Shown: one piece after another, positions 7,599-16,100 of the stretch
How positions within the stretch are numbered: position 1 is the stretch's first letter
How the letters are laid out: every line of letters starts with the position of its first letter
NCBI RefSeq assembly: GCF_900142395.1
Contig: NZ_FRAS01000005.1
Location: 141,770 to 205,769, forward strand
Source: Hymenobacter psychrotolerans DSM 18569
GTDB taxonomy: Bacteria > Bacteroidota > Bacteroidia > Cytophagales > Hymenobacteraceae
DNA: 64,000 nt
Direction of reading: 5' to 3'
The notes under the pieces: generated by a model
The model's database searches: none
What the model was told of the DNA's origin: nothing
Seen by the model: the letters and a program-made list of their open reading frames with translations, nothing else
Program-made: the position numbers and the translations under genes

Positions 7599-8519
7599 TC
7601 AGATGTTTATCCTTTGGTTGCCTGCGGCAGCCAAACTATTGGGGGCGTCATTGGGGGAGGTTTCCATCAGATATCTTCTAACCTCGCCCCGGTCGTGCCC
7701 CAACAGCTCAATTACTTCCCACAACCGCTCGGAGGTAATGTCAGGTGTGGTAGGTATGTAGGTAGAAATATAGCCCAGCACCACCCACAGCTGCACAATG
7801 TCAGCGGCGGGCAGGTCGTACGGCTTTACCATTGGGTTATCCGACAGCAAGTCCACCATACCATTTCGGTTGGTAATGCGGCGCGGAATGCGCTTGAGCA
7901 GGATGTTTTCGTGCGTGACGACCACATAAATTTCGCCTGGCTGCAGCAGGTCCCAGCGGTCCACGTACTGGCTCACCACAATGTCACGGTGGTTGATAGT
8001 CGGTTCCATGCTGTCCCCCGACACCTCAAAAGCGCGGTAGGTGCCGTGCTCGAAACCGGGAATATGGTAAGGCCGCATCTGCTGCAGATACACTGCCTCA
8101 TTGAAGGAGCGGGCATAGCCAGCCTGAGCGCGAGCCGGTATCATCAGGGTGTTTTCTTCCCCTTGGCGGTCTACCGTTACCGTCAGCACCTGACGGTCAG
8201 TTACCGCCCGGCTCAGGGTGTTCTTTTTCTCCGCTTTTTTTTCAGTGGACTCCCCGGTGTCAGTCACCCCACCCCGGAACATAGATCCATTACCCAACAA
8301 CAACCAGTCTGGCGACACTGCCGGCCAGAGGCTTAAGAAATCTACTATGGTAGGATAGCTAGGTTCGGCCCCTTGTAAGATTTTATACATCTTACTGGTA
8401 GTTCCATAGCCCAGTTTTTTGGTGGCGCTACTGGCATTTAAGCCATAATGGCTCAACAAAGCCTGGATTCGATCTGCTATGCTGGCAGATGTGGCATGGC
8501 TTGCAGGTGTTTTGTCCAT
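7599..8519 (-). CDS. Phage-type repressor with S24 (LexA-like) peptidase domain
   Basis: 306 residues. An N-terminal helix-turn-helix region (about 14-75) is followed by a linker and an S24 peptidase domain. The domain has an Ala133-Gly134 site in PARAQAGYA, catalytic Ser170 in SGDSMEP and Lys209 in ILLKRI, spaced as in LexA and UmuD, so RecA-stimulated self-cleavage is plausible. It reads leftward, divergent from a Cro-sized gene, with a palindromic operator in between. Expected role: keep the element's early genes off and release them on DNA damage. It is the outermost gene at the island's left end. Confidence 0.9.
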   Translation of the reverse strand: MDKTPASHATSASIADRIQALLSHYGLNASSATKKLGYGTTSKMYKILQGAEPSYPTIVDFLSLWPAVSPDWLLLGNGSMFRGGVTDTGESTEKKAEKKNTLSRAVTDRQVLTVTVDRQGEENTLMIPARAQAGYARSFNEAVYLQQMRPYHIPGFEHGTYRAFEVSGDSMEPTINHRDIVVSQYVDRWDLLQPGEIYVVVTHENILLKRIPRRITNRNGMVDLLSDNPMVKPYDLPAADIVQLWVVLGYISTYIPTTPDITSERLWEVIELLGHDRGEVRRYLMETSPNDAPNSLAAAGNQRINI

Positions 8520-8534
8520 GATTTTTTAGCACCT

Positions 8535-8606
8535 GAGTGTAATATTTACACTCAAAGAAGTGTATGTTTGTGTGACAAGGTAGTCAAAAATTCTTATTTG
8601 TACACT
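8535..8606. promoter_or_regulatory. Operator region of the repressor/early operon
   Basis: A palindrome with perfect 8-bp arms, GAGTGTAATATTTACACTC (8535-8553), lies 16 bp before the repressor start. Half-sites AGTGTA (8559-8564) and TACACT (8601-8606) lie nearer the divergent early gene. This layout is typical of a lambdoid immunity region, and the S24 repressor is the obvious ligand. Similar AGTGTA half-sites occur upstream of umuD. Confidence 0.7.
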
Positions 8607-8621
8607 ACAACACACAAAAAC

Positions 8622-8882
8622 ATGGAACAAAATACCAATTCGCCTACCGAGTTCCAGCAAATCCTGCAGCGGCTGGGTACTGGCAACACGGTTGTACGCG
8701 ACACCATCCAGCTGCTGGCGGAGCGCGGTGTTAAGGTCAGCCGCTCCGCCATGTACCAGGCCCTCGACGGCCGCAGCAACCGCAAAGAGTTGATTGAGGC
8801 CTTTCTGGAAACTGCTGAGGCCGAATTAGAACGCCGCCGCCAAGTTCGGGAGCGAGCCGCACGCCTAATCAATGAAGCCTGA
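8622..8882 (+). CDS. Cro-like small DNA-binding protein
   Basis: 86 residues, first gene of the rightward early operon and divergent from the S24 repressor. A helix-turn-helix-like stretch RDTIQLLAERGVKVSRSAMYQALDGR spans about residues 27-52, followed by a charged helix. Size, position and operator layout suggest a Cro-type or early activator role; there is no stronger family evidence. I start it at 8622, after the operator half-sites; the frame is open upstream but would cross the operators. Its TGA overlaps the next ATG by one base. Confidence 0.75.
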   Translation: MEQNTNSPTEFQQILQRLGTGNTVVRDTIQLLAERGVKVSRSAMYQALDGRSNRKELIEAFLETAEAELERRRQVRERAARLINEA

Positions 8883-9190
8883 TGCAAACCGTCGTTCTTA
8901 TCCCCGAACCCGAGTGGCGCCAGATTCTCGGCCGCCTGGAAAAGCTGGAAAGCGCCGAGCAGACACGTATCAGAGTAGAAGCCGCCGAAGCTGACGAGGT
9001 GCTGGCTGTGCGCCAGGCCGCCGCTTTTCTGGGTATGAAGCCCGAAGGCATCCGCAAAGCCCGCCGTGCCGGCCGCCTCAAGGGCGTCCGCATCAACGAG
9101 AAGGAGTGGGGCTTCTACCGCTCTGAGTTGAAACGCTACCAGTACCGCTACACTCGCCGCCTGCCCACCAACGAACGGCAAGCAGCCTGA
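8882..9190 (+). CDS. Helix-turn-helix (excisionase-like) protein A
   Basis: 102 residues. The N-terminal half (MQTVVLIPEPEWRQILGRLEKLE) looks like a short helix or coiled-coil dimerisation segment. The second half has an AlpA/excisionase-type HTH: VLAVRQAAAFLGMKPEGIRKARRAGRLKG, then WGFYRSELKRYQ. It overlaps the previous gene by one base. It is a clear paralogue of the gene at 9256, with the same length and layout. Likely a transcription or excision regulator of the island. Confidence 0.8.
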   Translation: MQTVVLIPEPEWRQILGRLEKLESAEQTRIRVEAAEADEVLAVRQAAAFLGMKPEGIRKARRAGRLKGVRINEKEWGFYRSELKRYQYRYTRRLPTNERQAA

Positions 9191-9255
9191 CGCTGAGCAC
9201 CCCCGGCCCCCGCATCGGTTTTCTGGACATGGTTCAATCCTTAATGTTCAGCACC

Positions 9256-9564
9256 ATGCAGCTAGTCGTCCTTGTATCCGAAACCGAGTGGCATACGCTC
9301 CAAACCGAAGTAAGCAGATTAGGCGAGGCCCTGGCAGAACTTCTCTCACCTACGGCACCACCCGACGATGTGCTGACCACGGCCCAGGCCGCCGCCTACA
9401 TCGGCTTGTCTGCCGAGGCCCTGCGGCGGGCCCGGCGCTTAGGCCGCATTCAAGGAGTGCGCCTCAACGAGAAGGATTGGGGTTTCCGCCGCTCCGCCCT
9501 TGATGCCTACCCGCGCCGCTACTCCCGCCCCTCATCTGCTTCATCCCCAACCTCTACTCCATGA
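9256..9564 (+). CDS. Helix-turn-helix (excisionase-like) protein B
   Basis: 102 residues from the ATG at 9256. That start gives exactly the same length and N terminus (MQLVVLVSETEW) as the paralogue at 8882; another in-frame ATG lies 27 bp upstream. HTH core VLTTAQAAAYIGLSAEALRRARRLGRIQG, followed by WGFRRSALDAYPRRY. The pair may act as alternative regulators or as a heterodimer. The stop overlaps the next gene by 4 bp. Confidence 0.8.
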   Translation: MQLVVLVSETEWHTLQTEVSRLGEALAELLSPTAPPDDVLTTAQAAAYIGLSAEALRRARRLGRIQGVRLNEKDWGFRRSALDAYPRRYSRPSSASSPTSTP

Positions 9565-10163
9565 CTACCCAGCTCCACGCCATCGTCGGCCCCGCTGCTC
9601 CGGCCACCCGCTCCATCATCCGCGTGCAGAAAGCCAAAGTCAAAAACCAGCACCTCACCTGCGAATTCACCGAGCAGCGCGCCGACGACGCCCCGCCCCG
9701 CGCGTTCTGCCTCACGGCCCAGGAGCAGGTGCACCCCGACCTGCTGCACTGGCTGGCCCAGCTCGTCCCGCACCTCTGCCTGCTCTGCGAACAGCTGACC
9801 GAAACGCCCCACTACTGGCCCGACGACGAAACCGGTACGCTGCCGCCTCACTTCGAGCCCTTCACCCTCACCGGCTTCAGCGTCGGCAGCGGCGGCCGGG
9901 GCGTAACCCTCATCGGCCAGCGCCAGCTCGCCGGCGGTAAGGTGCTCAATCTCACCAGTCCCTACGTGTCCTTCGACGACGAGCAGCCCACCTACGCCTA
10001 CGCCGGCCTGCTGGAAACCGCCCTCGACGCGGCTACTACCGAAGTGGAAGCCGCCCTGCGCGGCAAATGCACCGACTACCGCCAGCTCGATCTGTTCGAG
10101 CCCACGGCTGACGAGCCCGGCACCGCGCTGATTTCCCTGATTCCGGTGGTAGCCCATGCATGA
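9561..10163 (+). CDS. Hypothetical protein, early operon
   Basis: 200 residues, translationally coupled by 4-bp overlaps on both sides (ATGA in, ATGA out). Soluble, acidic and without recognised motifs. The middle shows alternating hydrophobic strands (FTLTGFSVGSGGRGVTLIGQRQL) and the C terminus has DYRQLDLFEPT; the QLDLF segment resembles a sliding-clamp-binding peptide, which would suit a replication accessory role, but this is weak. Family unknown to me. Confidence 0.7.
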   Translation: MTTQLHAIVGPAAPATRSIIRVQKAKVKNQHLTCEFTEQRADDAPPRAFCLTAQEQVHPDLLHWLAQLVPHLCLLCEQLTETPHYWPDDETGTLPPHFEPFTLTGFSVGSGGRGVTLIGQRQLAGGKVLNLTSPYVSFDDEQPTYAYAGLLETALDAATTEVEAALRGKCTDYRQLDLFEPTADEPGTALISLIPVVAHA

Positions 10164-11218
10164 ACTACATCCAGCACACCCGCGCTGCCCACCAGCAGCT
10201 GGCCAGCCAGCCCGCGGCTACCCCGCACCACGTCAGCCTGTATTGGGCCCTGTTCTACCAGTGGAACGCTGCCCGTTTCCCGGCCAGTCTGCCCCTGAAT
10301 CACGCCGACCTGATGCGGGCCGCCCATATCGGCAACGAGAAAACCTACCGGGCCGCTCTGCGCGACCTACACGCCTGGCAGTTGCTGGCTTACCAGCCCA
10401 GCCACACCCGCTACCAGCCCAGCACCTGCTGCCTGGCTGACCTCTCCGACGCCCCCGGCATCGGGGGCGAAACTGCCCCTCAGGCCCCGCCCGCATCGGG
10501 GCCACAACTGCCCACGCAGCCCGGCACCGGGGCCAGAAGTGCCCCTTATGCCATTGCTTCATCGGAGGCAGAAGTGCCCGAACTACTTGGGGCAGAACTG
10601 CCCCTCATGCCGCCCGCATCGGGGGCAGATGTGCCCCAACACTCCTTATATGATAAAACAGGTAGTAGTAAAACCACTACCCATAAACCTACTCCCTTCG
10701 GTCGTAGTGAGGCGCCGCACCCCGAAAAAAAAATAGGGGAGATGCCGGCCACTAACGACAGGCTTTCAGGGGCGGAGGTGGTCGGCGACGAACCAACGCC
10801 CCCAATTACGCCCCCAAAAAACTCGGCCTCTGGTTCCCGTGCGGCCACCGTCCGCCAAGCCACCACCGGCACCCGCCTCGGTCGGCCGCCGCGCCCGGAA
10901 ATCCCCTTTGCCGAGTCCGAATACGCCGACGTGGAGCACTTCATCCAGGCCTTCCAGGGCACCGATTACGCCCTGGCTGACCTGCGCCTTTACCACGAGA
11001 AAGTGCGCCTCTGGCGCGACCGGAAAACCGGGGAGCCGCCCCGCCGCCGCGACTGGCTGGCCACCGCCCAACGCTTCATGCTCAACGACGCCCATGACAA
11101 CCGCCTCAAACTCGCTCCAACCTCACCGCCAGGGGCACCTGCCGGCCCCGGCGGGCACCAGCCCGGCCTCACAATTGATGCGCTTTACGAGCAGTTCTAC
11201 CCTCGGCGCCCTGGTTAG
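10160..11218 (+). CDS. Replication-type winged-HTH protein with internal iterons
   Basis: 352 residues. Residues about 1-95 form a HTH region (VSLYWALFYQWNAARFPASL, then IGNEKTYRAALRDLHAWQLL and YQPS) of the type found in replication and regulator proteins of Bacteroidota mobile elements. A Pro/Gly-rich low-complexity linker runs over about 96-255, and a charged helical C-terminal domain (FAESEYADVEHFIQAFQG) over about 260-320. The linker DNA contains six near-identical palindromes that ignore the reading frame, like the origin inside lambda gene O. I therefore infer a replication initiator carrying its own origin. It overlaps the next gene by 41 bp. Confidence 0.65.
   Translation: MNYIQHTRAAHQQLASQPAATPHHVSLYWALFYQWNAARFPASLPLNHADLMRAAHIGNEKTYRAALRDLHAWQLLAYQPSHTRYQPSTCCLADLSDAPGIGGETAPQAPPASGPQLPTQPGTGARSAPYAIASSEAEVPELLGAELPLMPPASGADVPQHSLYDKTGSSKTTTHKPTPFGRSEAPHPEKKIGEMPATNDRLSGAEVVGDEPTPPITPPKNSASGSRAATVRQATTGTRLGRPPRPEIPFAESEYADVEHFIQAFQGTDYALADLRLYHEKVRLWRDRKTGEPPRRRDWLATAQRFMLNDAHDNRLKLAPTSPPGAPAGPGGHQPGLTIDALYEQFYPRRPG
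10463..10681. repeat. Iteron array and AT-rich stretch: putative replication origin
   Basis: Six copies of a 17-bp palindromic unit, consensus GGGGCAGAASTGCCCC, at 10463-10479, 10498-10514, 10529-10545, 10564-10580, 10588-10604 and 10621-10637. The TGCCC core falls in one codon phase in copies 1 and 3 and in another in copies 2, 4, 5 and 6, so the DNA rather than the peptide is conserved. An AT-rich stretch with TTATATGATAAAACA and a GGTAGT/ACTACC hairpin follows at 10641-10681. Confidence 0.6.
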
Positions 11219-11948
11219 CCAGCCCACCACCGAGGCCACGGCCATCCTGGTGGCCCAACTCAGCGTCGGCCTCACCATTGAGCAGGCCGCCGCTGCCCCC
11301 AAGCTGTTCCAGCTCAGCCGCCAGTACGGCGAGGATGAAATCCGTAAGCTGCTGGCTGTCATCCTGCGCGCTTTCGTGGATTCCGTGCGCGTACCCGACA
11401 AACCCACCGTCGCCGACATCCTCGACTTGGCCGACACCTTGCTGCTCACTTACTCCCACGATTCCCTGCGCGACATCGTGCTGGCCCTCAAACAGGCCCG
11501 CACCACCGGCACCATCTTCTACCAAGCCCTTGACCCCGCCACCATCTACGGCCTGCTCAAAACCTACTTCGAGAAAAAAGCCCAGTACCTCGAACAGCAG
11601 CACCTCGACCAGAAAGCCCGCAGCACCGCCGCTGAAAATAGCGCTCTAACCCAACTGCAGCAAGCCGCCCCGCAACTCGCCGCCGGCATCGGCCGCCAGC
11701 TCCCGCCCGACCACCCCAACCTCGACCACCTACGCCAGCGCCTCACCCTCATCAAGCAGAAGGCAAAACGTGGCCTACTGACCGACGAACAGGCCCAGCA
11801 GCTGCGCGACGAAACCCAAGCCGCCGCCCGGCGCGACCCGCGTCCCGACTGGCAGCCAAGCCCCGAGGCCCAGAAGCTCATCAACGCCCGCCACCGCGCC
11901 GAAGACCGCCGCCTGGCTGAAAAGTACCGTCCCAACTCAGCCGCCTGA
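11178..11948 (+). CDS. Hypothetical protein, replication module
   Basis: 256 residues from the ATG at 11178, where the conserved-looking sequence begins; the frame is open back to 10839 but only as a shadow of the upstream gene. A helical domain (about 25-130, with VADILDLADTLLLTY and IVLALKQARTTGTIFYQALD) is followed by a charged, probably coiled-coil C terminus. The order, HTH initiator then helical protein, suggests a replication or helicase-loading partner. Family not identified. Confidence 0.7.
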   Translation: MRFTSSSTLGALVSQPTTEATAILVAQLSVGLTIEQAAAAPKLFQLSRQYGEDEIRKLLAVILRAFVDSVRVPDKPTVADILDLADTLLLTYSHDSLRDIVLALKQARTTGTIFYQALDPATIYGLLKTYFEKKAQYLEQQHLDQKARSTAAENSALTQLQQAAPQLAAGIGRQLPPDHPNLDHLRQRLTLIKQKAKRGLLTDEQAQQLRDETQAAARRDPRPDWQPSPEAQKLINARHRAEDRRLAEKYRPNSAA

Positions 11949-11950
11949 CC

Positions 11951-12199
11951 ATGCACGCTTACACTACTACTCCCGCCCAGCGCCTGGCCGAGTTGCGCCG
12001 CGACCTAGCTACTAAAATCCGGCAACATCCTGCCTGGGTGCGCGAAAAGCACCTCACCCACGCCGCCGCCGACCAGCGCCTAGCCGCCACCCGTGACGCC
12101 CTAGCCGACCTCGAGCAGCTGCACGCGCCAACGCAAACTCCGGTGCCGTCAGCTGTGCCAGACACCAGCATGGTCAAATCCAAGTCCAGCAGCCAATAG
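11951..12199 (+). CDS. Small hypothetical protein
   Basis: 82 residues, directly after the replication module gene (2-bp gap) and 2 bp before the methyltransferase. Helical N-terminal two thirds with many Arg and Ala, Ser/Pro-rich tail. No recognised family. Its tight packing in the operon supports a real gene. Confidence 0.6.
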   Translation: MHAYTTTPAQRLAELRRDLATKIRQHPAWVREKHLTHAAADQRLAATRDALADLEQLHAPTQTPVPSAVPDTSMVKSKSSSQ

Positions 12200-12201
12200 G
12201 A

Positions 12202-12957
12202 GTGAAGCCACTTACCCACGCCTCGCTCTTCACCGGCCTCGGTGCCTTCGACCTCGCCGCCGAGTGGCTCGGCTGGCCCACCATCTTCCAGGTCGAGCAA
12301 AACTCCTTCTGCCTCAACGTACTCGCCCGTCACTTCCCCCATGCCCACCGCCACCCCGACATCCACACCTTCGACGCCACGCCCTACGCCGGCACAGTTG
12401 ACGTGCTTACTGGCGGCTTCCCCTGCCAATCCTTCTCCCTTGCTGGAAAAGGCGCAATGGACCTCACGCTCTGGCGCCAGATGCTTCGCTGCGTGGTCGA
12501 GTGCAGCCCCGCGTGGGTCGTGGCAGAAAATGTTCGGGGTCTGCTTGCTCGTAGCCACGGGCTGGTACTCGAAGAAATCTGCGCTGACCTGGAAGCTGCG
12601 GGCTATTCCGTCTTCCCACCGCTGCTACTTCCAGCTGCTGCCGCAGATGCTGACCACCGCCGCGAACGGCTTTGGCTGGTTGCCCACGCCCGTAGCCAAC
12701 GACAGCCGCAACAGCACGCTACCCCCGTCCCAGAAGAACCGGACGCGGGGCCAGTTCTGCTCCATTCCCTCGTTCCTGCTCAACCACAACTGCGCCCCCG
12801 GTACGCCTCTCTCAGTGAGGTTCTACGAGAGGCTAATGGGCTTCCCGAACAACTGGACCCTACCACCCGAAACGCCGCCCTGCACGCCCTAGGCAACAGT
12901 ATACACCCAGTCGTAGCGTTCAATCTATTGCGAAGTATTGCCTATATGTATCCTTAA
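12202..12957 (+). CDS. C5-cytosine DNA methyltransferase
   Basis: 251 residues from GTG. All main C5-MTase motifs are present: motif I LFTGLGAFDLAAEWLGW (9-25), motif IV GGFPCQSFS with catalytic Cys75, motif VI ENVRG (109-113), motif VIII DHRRERLWLV (151-160) and motif X GNSIHPVVAFNLL near the C terminus. The target-recognition region is very short, as in compact phage enzymes. It transfers a methyl group from SAM to cytosine in DNA. It lacks a cognate restriction gene next to it, so self-protection or regulation is likely. Oddly, another frame of the same DNA (about 12560-12850) also reads like a C5-MTase C-terminal region. Confidence 0.88.
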   Translation: MKPLTHASLFTGLGAFDLAAEWLGWPTIFQVEQNSFCLNVLARHFPHAHRHPDIHTFDATPYAGTVDVLTGGFPCQSFSLAGKGAMDLTLWRQMLRCVVECSPAWVVAENVRGLLARSHGLVLEEICADLEAAGYSVFPPLLLPAAAADADHRRERLWLVAHARSQRQPQQHATPVPEEPDAGPVLLHSLVPAQPQLRPRYASLSEVLREANGLPEQLDPTTRNAALHALGNSIHPVVAFNLLRSIAYMYP

Positions 12958-13148
12958 CCAAGCTTCAAATCCAATGCGGCCAGCTTAAAGCGTTGCCAGT
13001 GGGCTGGTACTTTAGTATTACTGTCTTATCCAAGTCTGATAATTCACACTTCCTAGCTGAACAAGCATAGTATTGACCCATCTATTCATCTTATATTTAG
13101 AGCCCAATTCTGGGCGGTTCTCATCTATTTTTACTTGTTCTATTCGTT

Positions 13149-16100
13149 ATGCCTCAGCTTCAGGCAGGCTATGCCATTGAGGAAGTAGTCCGGTTCCTAT
13201 CCGATTCCAAGCTTCATAATCCTCTTCCCGCATCACAAGTCCACGCCCTTCTTCATCACCTGTCCTGGTTTGAAGTTGAGTCTTCGGTCACATTTGATGG
13301 TCCTGGCGTCGAGCATGACGATGAAGCCCTCTGGGCCGTAGCGGCCAATCTTGTCAGCCGTGGCTTACCCACCCGCGCGCCCGTTTCTCTGGCCGAAGCA
13401 ACACTCAAAACGTATTGGCCACAAGGCACCGTTCAAGACGAGAATGCAGCTGCCAAGGGTGCCTGGATGTTCTCACTCACGCCACCCGCCAAGCCTGACT
13501 TATGGGCCCAATGGATGTGGCGGGCCATGCATCCTATCGACCCCCGCTTAGGTACCGACGCCAAGATGTTGCGCCAGCTGCAAAGCTGGGAATCTCACGG
13601 CAGCGACTTTGAGCGGCGCTTCCTAACCAGCATCCTGCCCGCCACTGATGGAGCCTACCTCATGCAGTTGGCCCAGCCCCAAGTGTCGTTGCGCAACTTG
13701 CTCGAATGGGCCCCCGACGATGCGGAACAGTTACACAAGCTTCTGCAAACCAACCCCGAGGACTTCACCGACCAGTCTATAGATTTTACCCTCCCTTTAC
13801 CTTACCCATGGTACCGGAACGGACTGACCAGCAGCCCGCCCACCGCCGGCTTCATCCTGGAAGTAGATGGTAGTCAGCACTGGGAAGATGACGTCCAACA
13901 ACGCAAGGACGCTGCCCGCGACAAAGCCGCCCGGGATGCTGGGTGGTGGCCACTTCGCTTACGAACCACCGAGTTTGACACCCCTGAACGGCCCCTTACT
14001 CCGCTCCAGGAGGCTATTAGTCAGCACAGTTACTTTCAACTTGTCCGAACCAACTACGAGCGTCCCCTCTTGGACACGCCCGCTGGCCGTTCTGCCCTTG
14101 GCCTGACTCTCGGGCCCTTGGCAGTGGCCCGTGTTCATCGCACCCTGTTGGAGTGCATGCTCAACGGCATCCTACCTGCTCACAAACCAAGCTGGCGCAT
14201 TGCTATTATTGAGCGCGACCTACCCTGTGCCGTGTGGGCCGTTACCTGCCTCGTTGAACAACTGCAACAACTCTACACGCTGCAAGGTCTCGGGCGTAGT
14301 CTGCCTGGCATTGAGCTATATGTGCAGCCCTCAGCTGATTTCAGGCAGCCACCAATCACTGACGACCTCAGCTTCACAATCCATAAGCTGCTGCCAGAGG
14401 TAGCGCTGGAGGACAAGTACGATGTGCTGCTCGATGTTTCCATCCTGCAGCGCCCTGGCTTTACCCATGCTCCAGCCTTGGGGCAGACGCCCTGCCTTAC
14501 GCTCCGCACGGCCCACGCGCCCCAGCAGGCCCGTCGTTTCCGCTCGGCCCCGCTCATCCCGTACCCGCCCATTGTAGAGCGTGACGGCAGCAGTGAATCA
14601 GCCTATAGCATCCCCGAGGAGCAGAAACCCCGCGAGGCAGCGCTGGAGTATTTCGTTCAGAATATCTTCCGCAAAATGGGGCTACGCAACGGCCAGCTTC
14701 CCATTATCAGCCGTGGCCTGCAAGCAAAAAGTGTCCTTGGTCTTTTGCCTACGGGTGGGGGTAAGTCCCTGACTTACCAGCTGGCAGCATTGCTCCAGCC
14801 TGGCGTGGCCTTGGTGGTCGACCCCATCAAGTCGCTCATGCTCGACCAATTCGACGGCCTCCAGGATAACGGTATTGACGCGGCCTCTTTCGTCAATGGC
14901 TCTGTGCGCTCCCGAACCCAGCGGGAACTGCGCTTAGCCCGCCTGAAGCGCGGAGAACTGCTGTTTTTCTTCATTTCTCCCGAGCGCATGGTCATTCCTG
15001 AGTTTCGGCAGAAGCTCCAGGATATGTACCGCGCCGAGCCGAAAGTCGGGTTCAGTTACTGTGTTATCGACGAAGCCCACTGCGTATCCGAGTGGGGCCA
15101 CGACTTCCGCACTCCCTACCTCCGCCTCGGCGCGAATGCCCGTACCCACTGCCGCACCTACACCGGCGAGCCCATTCCCCTCTACGGTCTCACCGCCACC
15201 GCCTCCTTCGACGTGCTGGCCGACGTGCAGCGGGAGCTTAACCTCGAGCACGAAGACGAAGCCATTGTGCGAACTGAAGTGTCGGCCCGGCAAGAGCTGC
15301 ATGTGCGCATCCTTCCCATCAAAGTCAACGACCCGTTCCGCTTCGACGCCGCCGGCGCCGCCAAAAAGAAGGCCCTGGCTGACTTGCTACCCCGCATAGC
15401 CCAAGATCTGATTGGCGTCAATGGTGAGTCCGCCATTTCCCTGGAAGACGATCAGCCCATCACAGTTCGATCTGTTCCCAACCTGCGCGAGGATACCTTC
15501 TTTGCACCCGATGAGCAGGGGCAATACCCGCACGCCGGCCTGATCTTCTGCCCGCACAAAAGTCATAAGATATCCTCGGGGGTACGCAACGTAGTCTACT
15601 CCCTCAACGAGCCAGGACAGGGTCTGCCACACCTTAGGACCGGCTATTTCATGGGCGGCAACTCCGACGATGGGGACGCCTCCGAGCAAACCCAGCAGCG
15701 TGAAACCGCTGCTATGGACGCCATGCAAACCCGGTTCAAAGCCAATGAGCTGAACTTGCTGGTGGCCACCAAGGCCTTTGGGATGGGCATCGACAAGCCC
15801 AACGTCCGCTACACCGTCCACGTCTGCTACCCCGGCTCCATTGAGAGCTTCGTGCAGGAAGCTGGCCGGGCCGGCCGTGACCGGGCCACAGCCGTCAACT
15901 ACGTCCTCTACTATCCCGAAGACCTCGAAATTCAGCAGAACTTCCTGGCCAACGCTTTCAAAGGCAAGCACAAGGAGGACAGCGTAATGCGGGAGCTGCT
16001 CACGCGCATAACTTTCCCCACGTCTGAGCAATGCGAGGAAATTAACTTGGAGTTGAGTGATGCTTTTCCTGAGATTACAGTAACGGCCAAACTTTATATT

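Noticed and set aside
10463..10637. CRISPR array
   Set aside because: The six repeats are palindromic, unevenly spaced (24-35 bp) and inside a coding gene, with no cas genes nearby; iterons fit better.
10839..11177. N-terminal extension of the gene at 11178
   Set aside because: It is a shifted reading of the upstream gene with Ser/Pro/Thr-rich shadow sequence; the conserved-looking protein begins at 11178.
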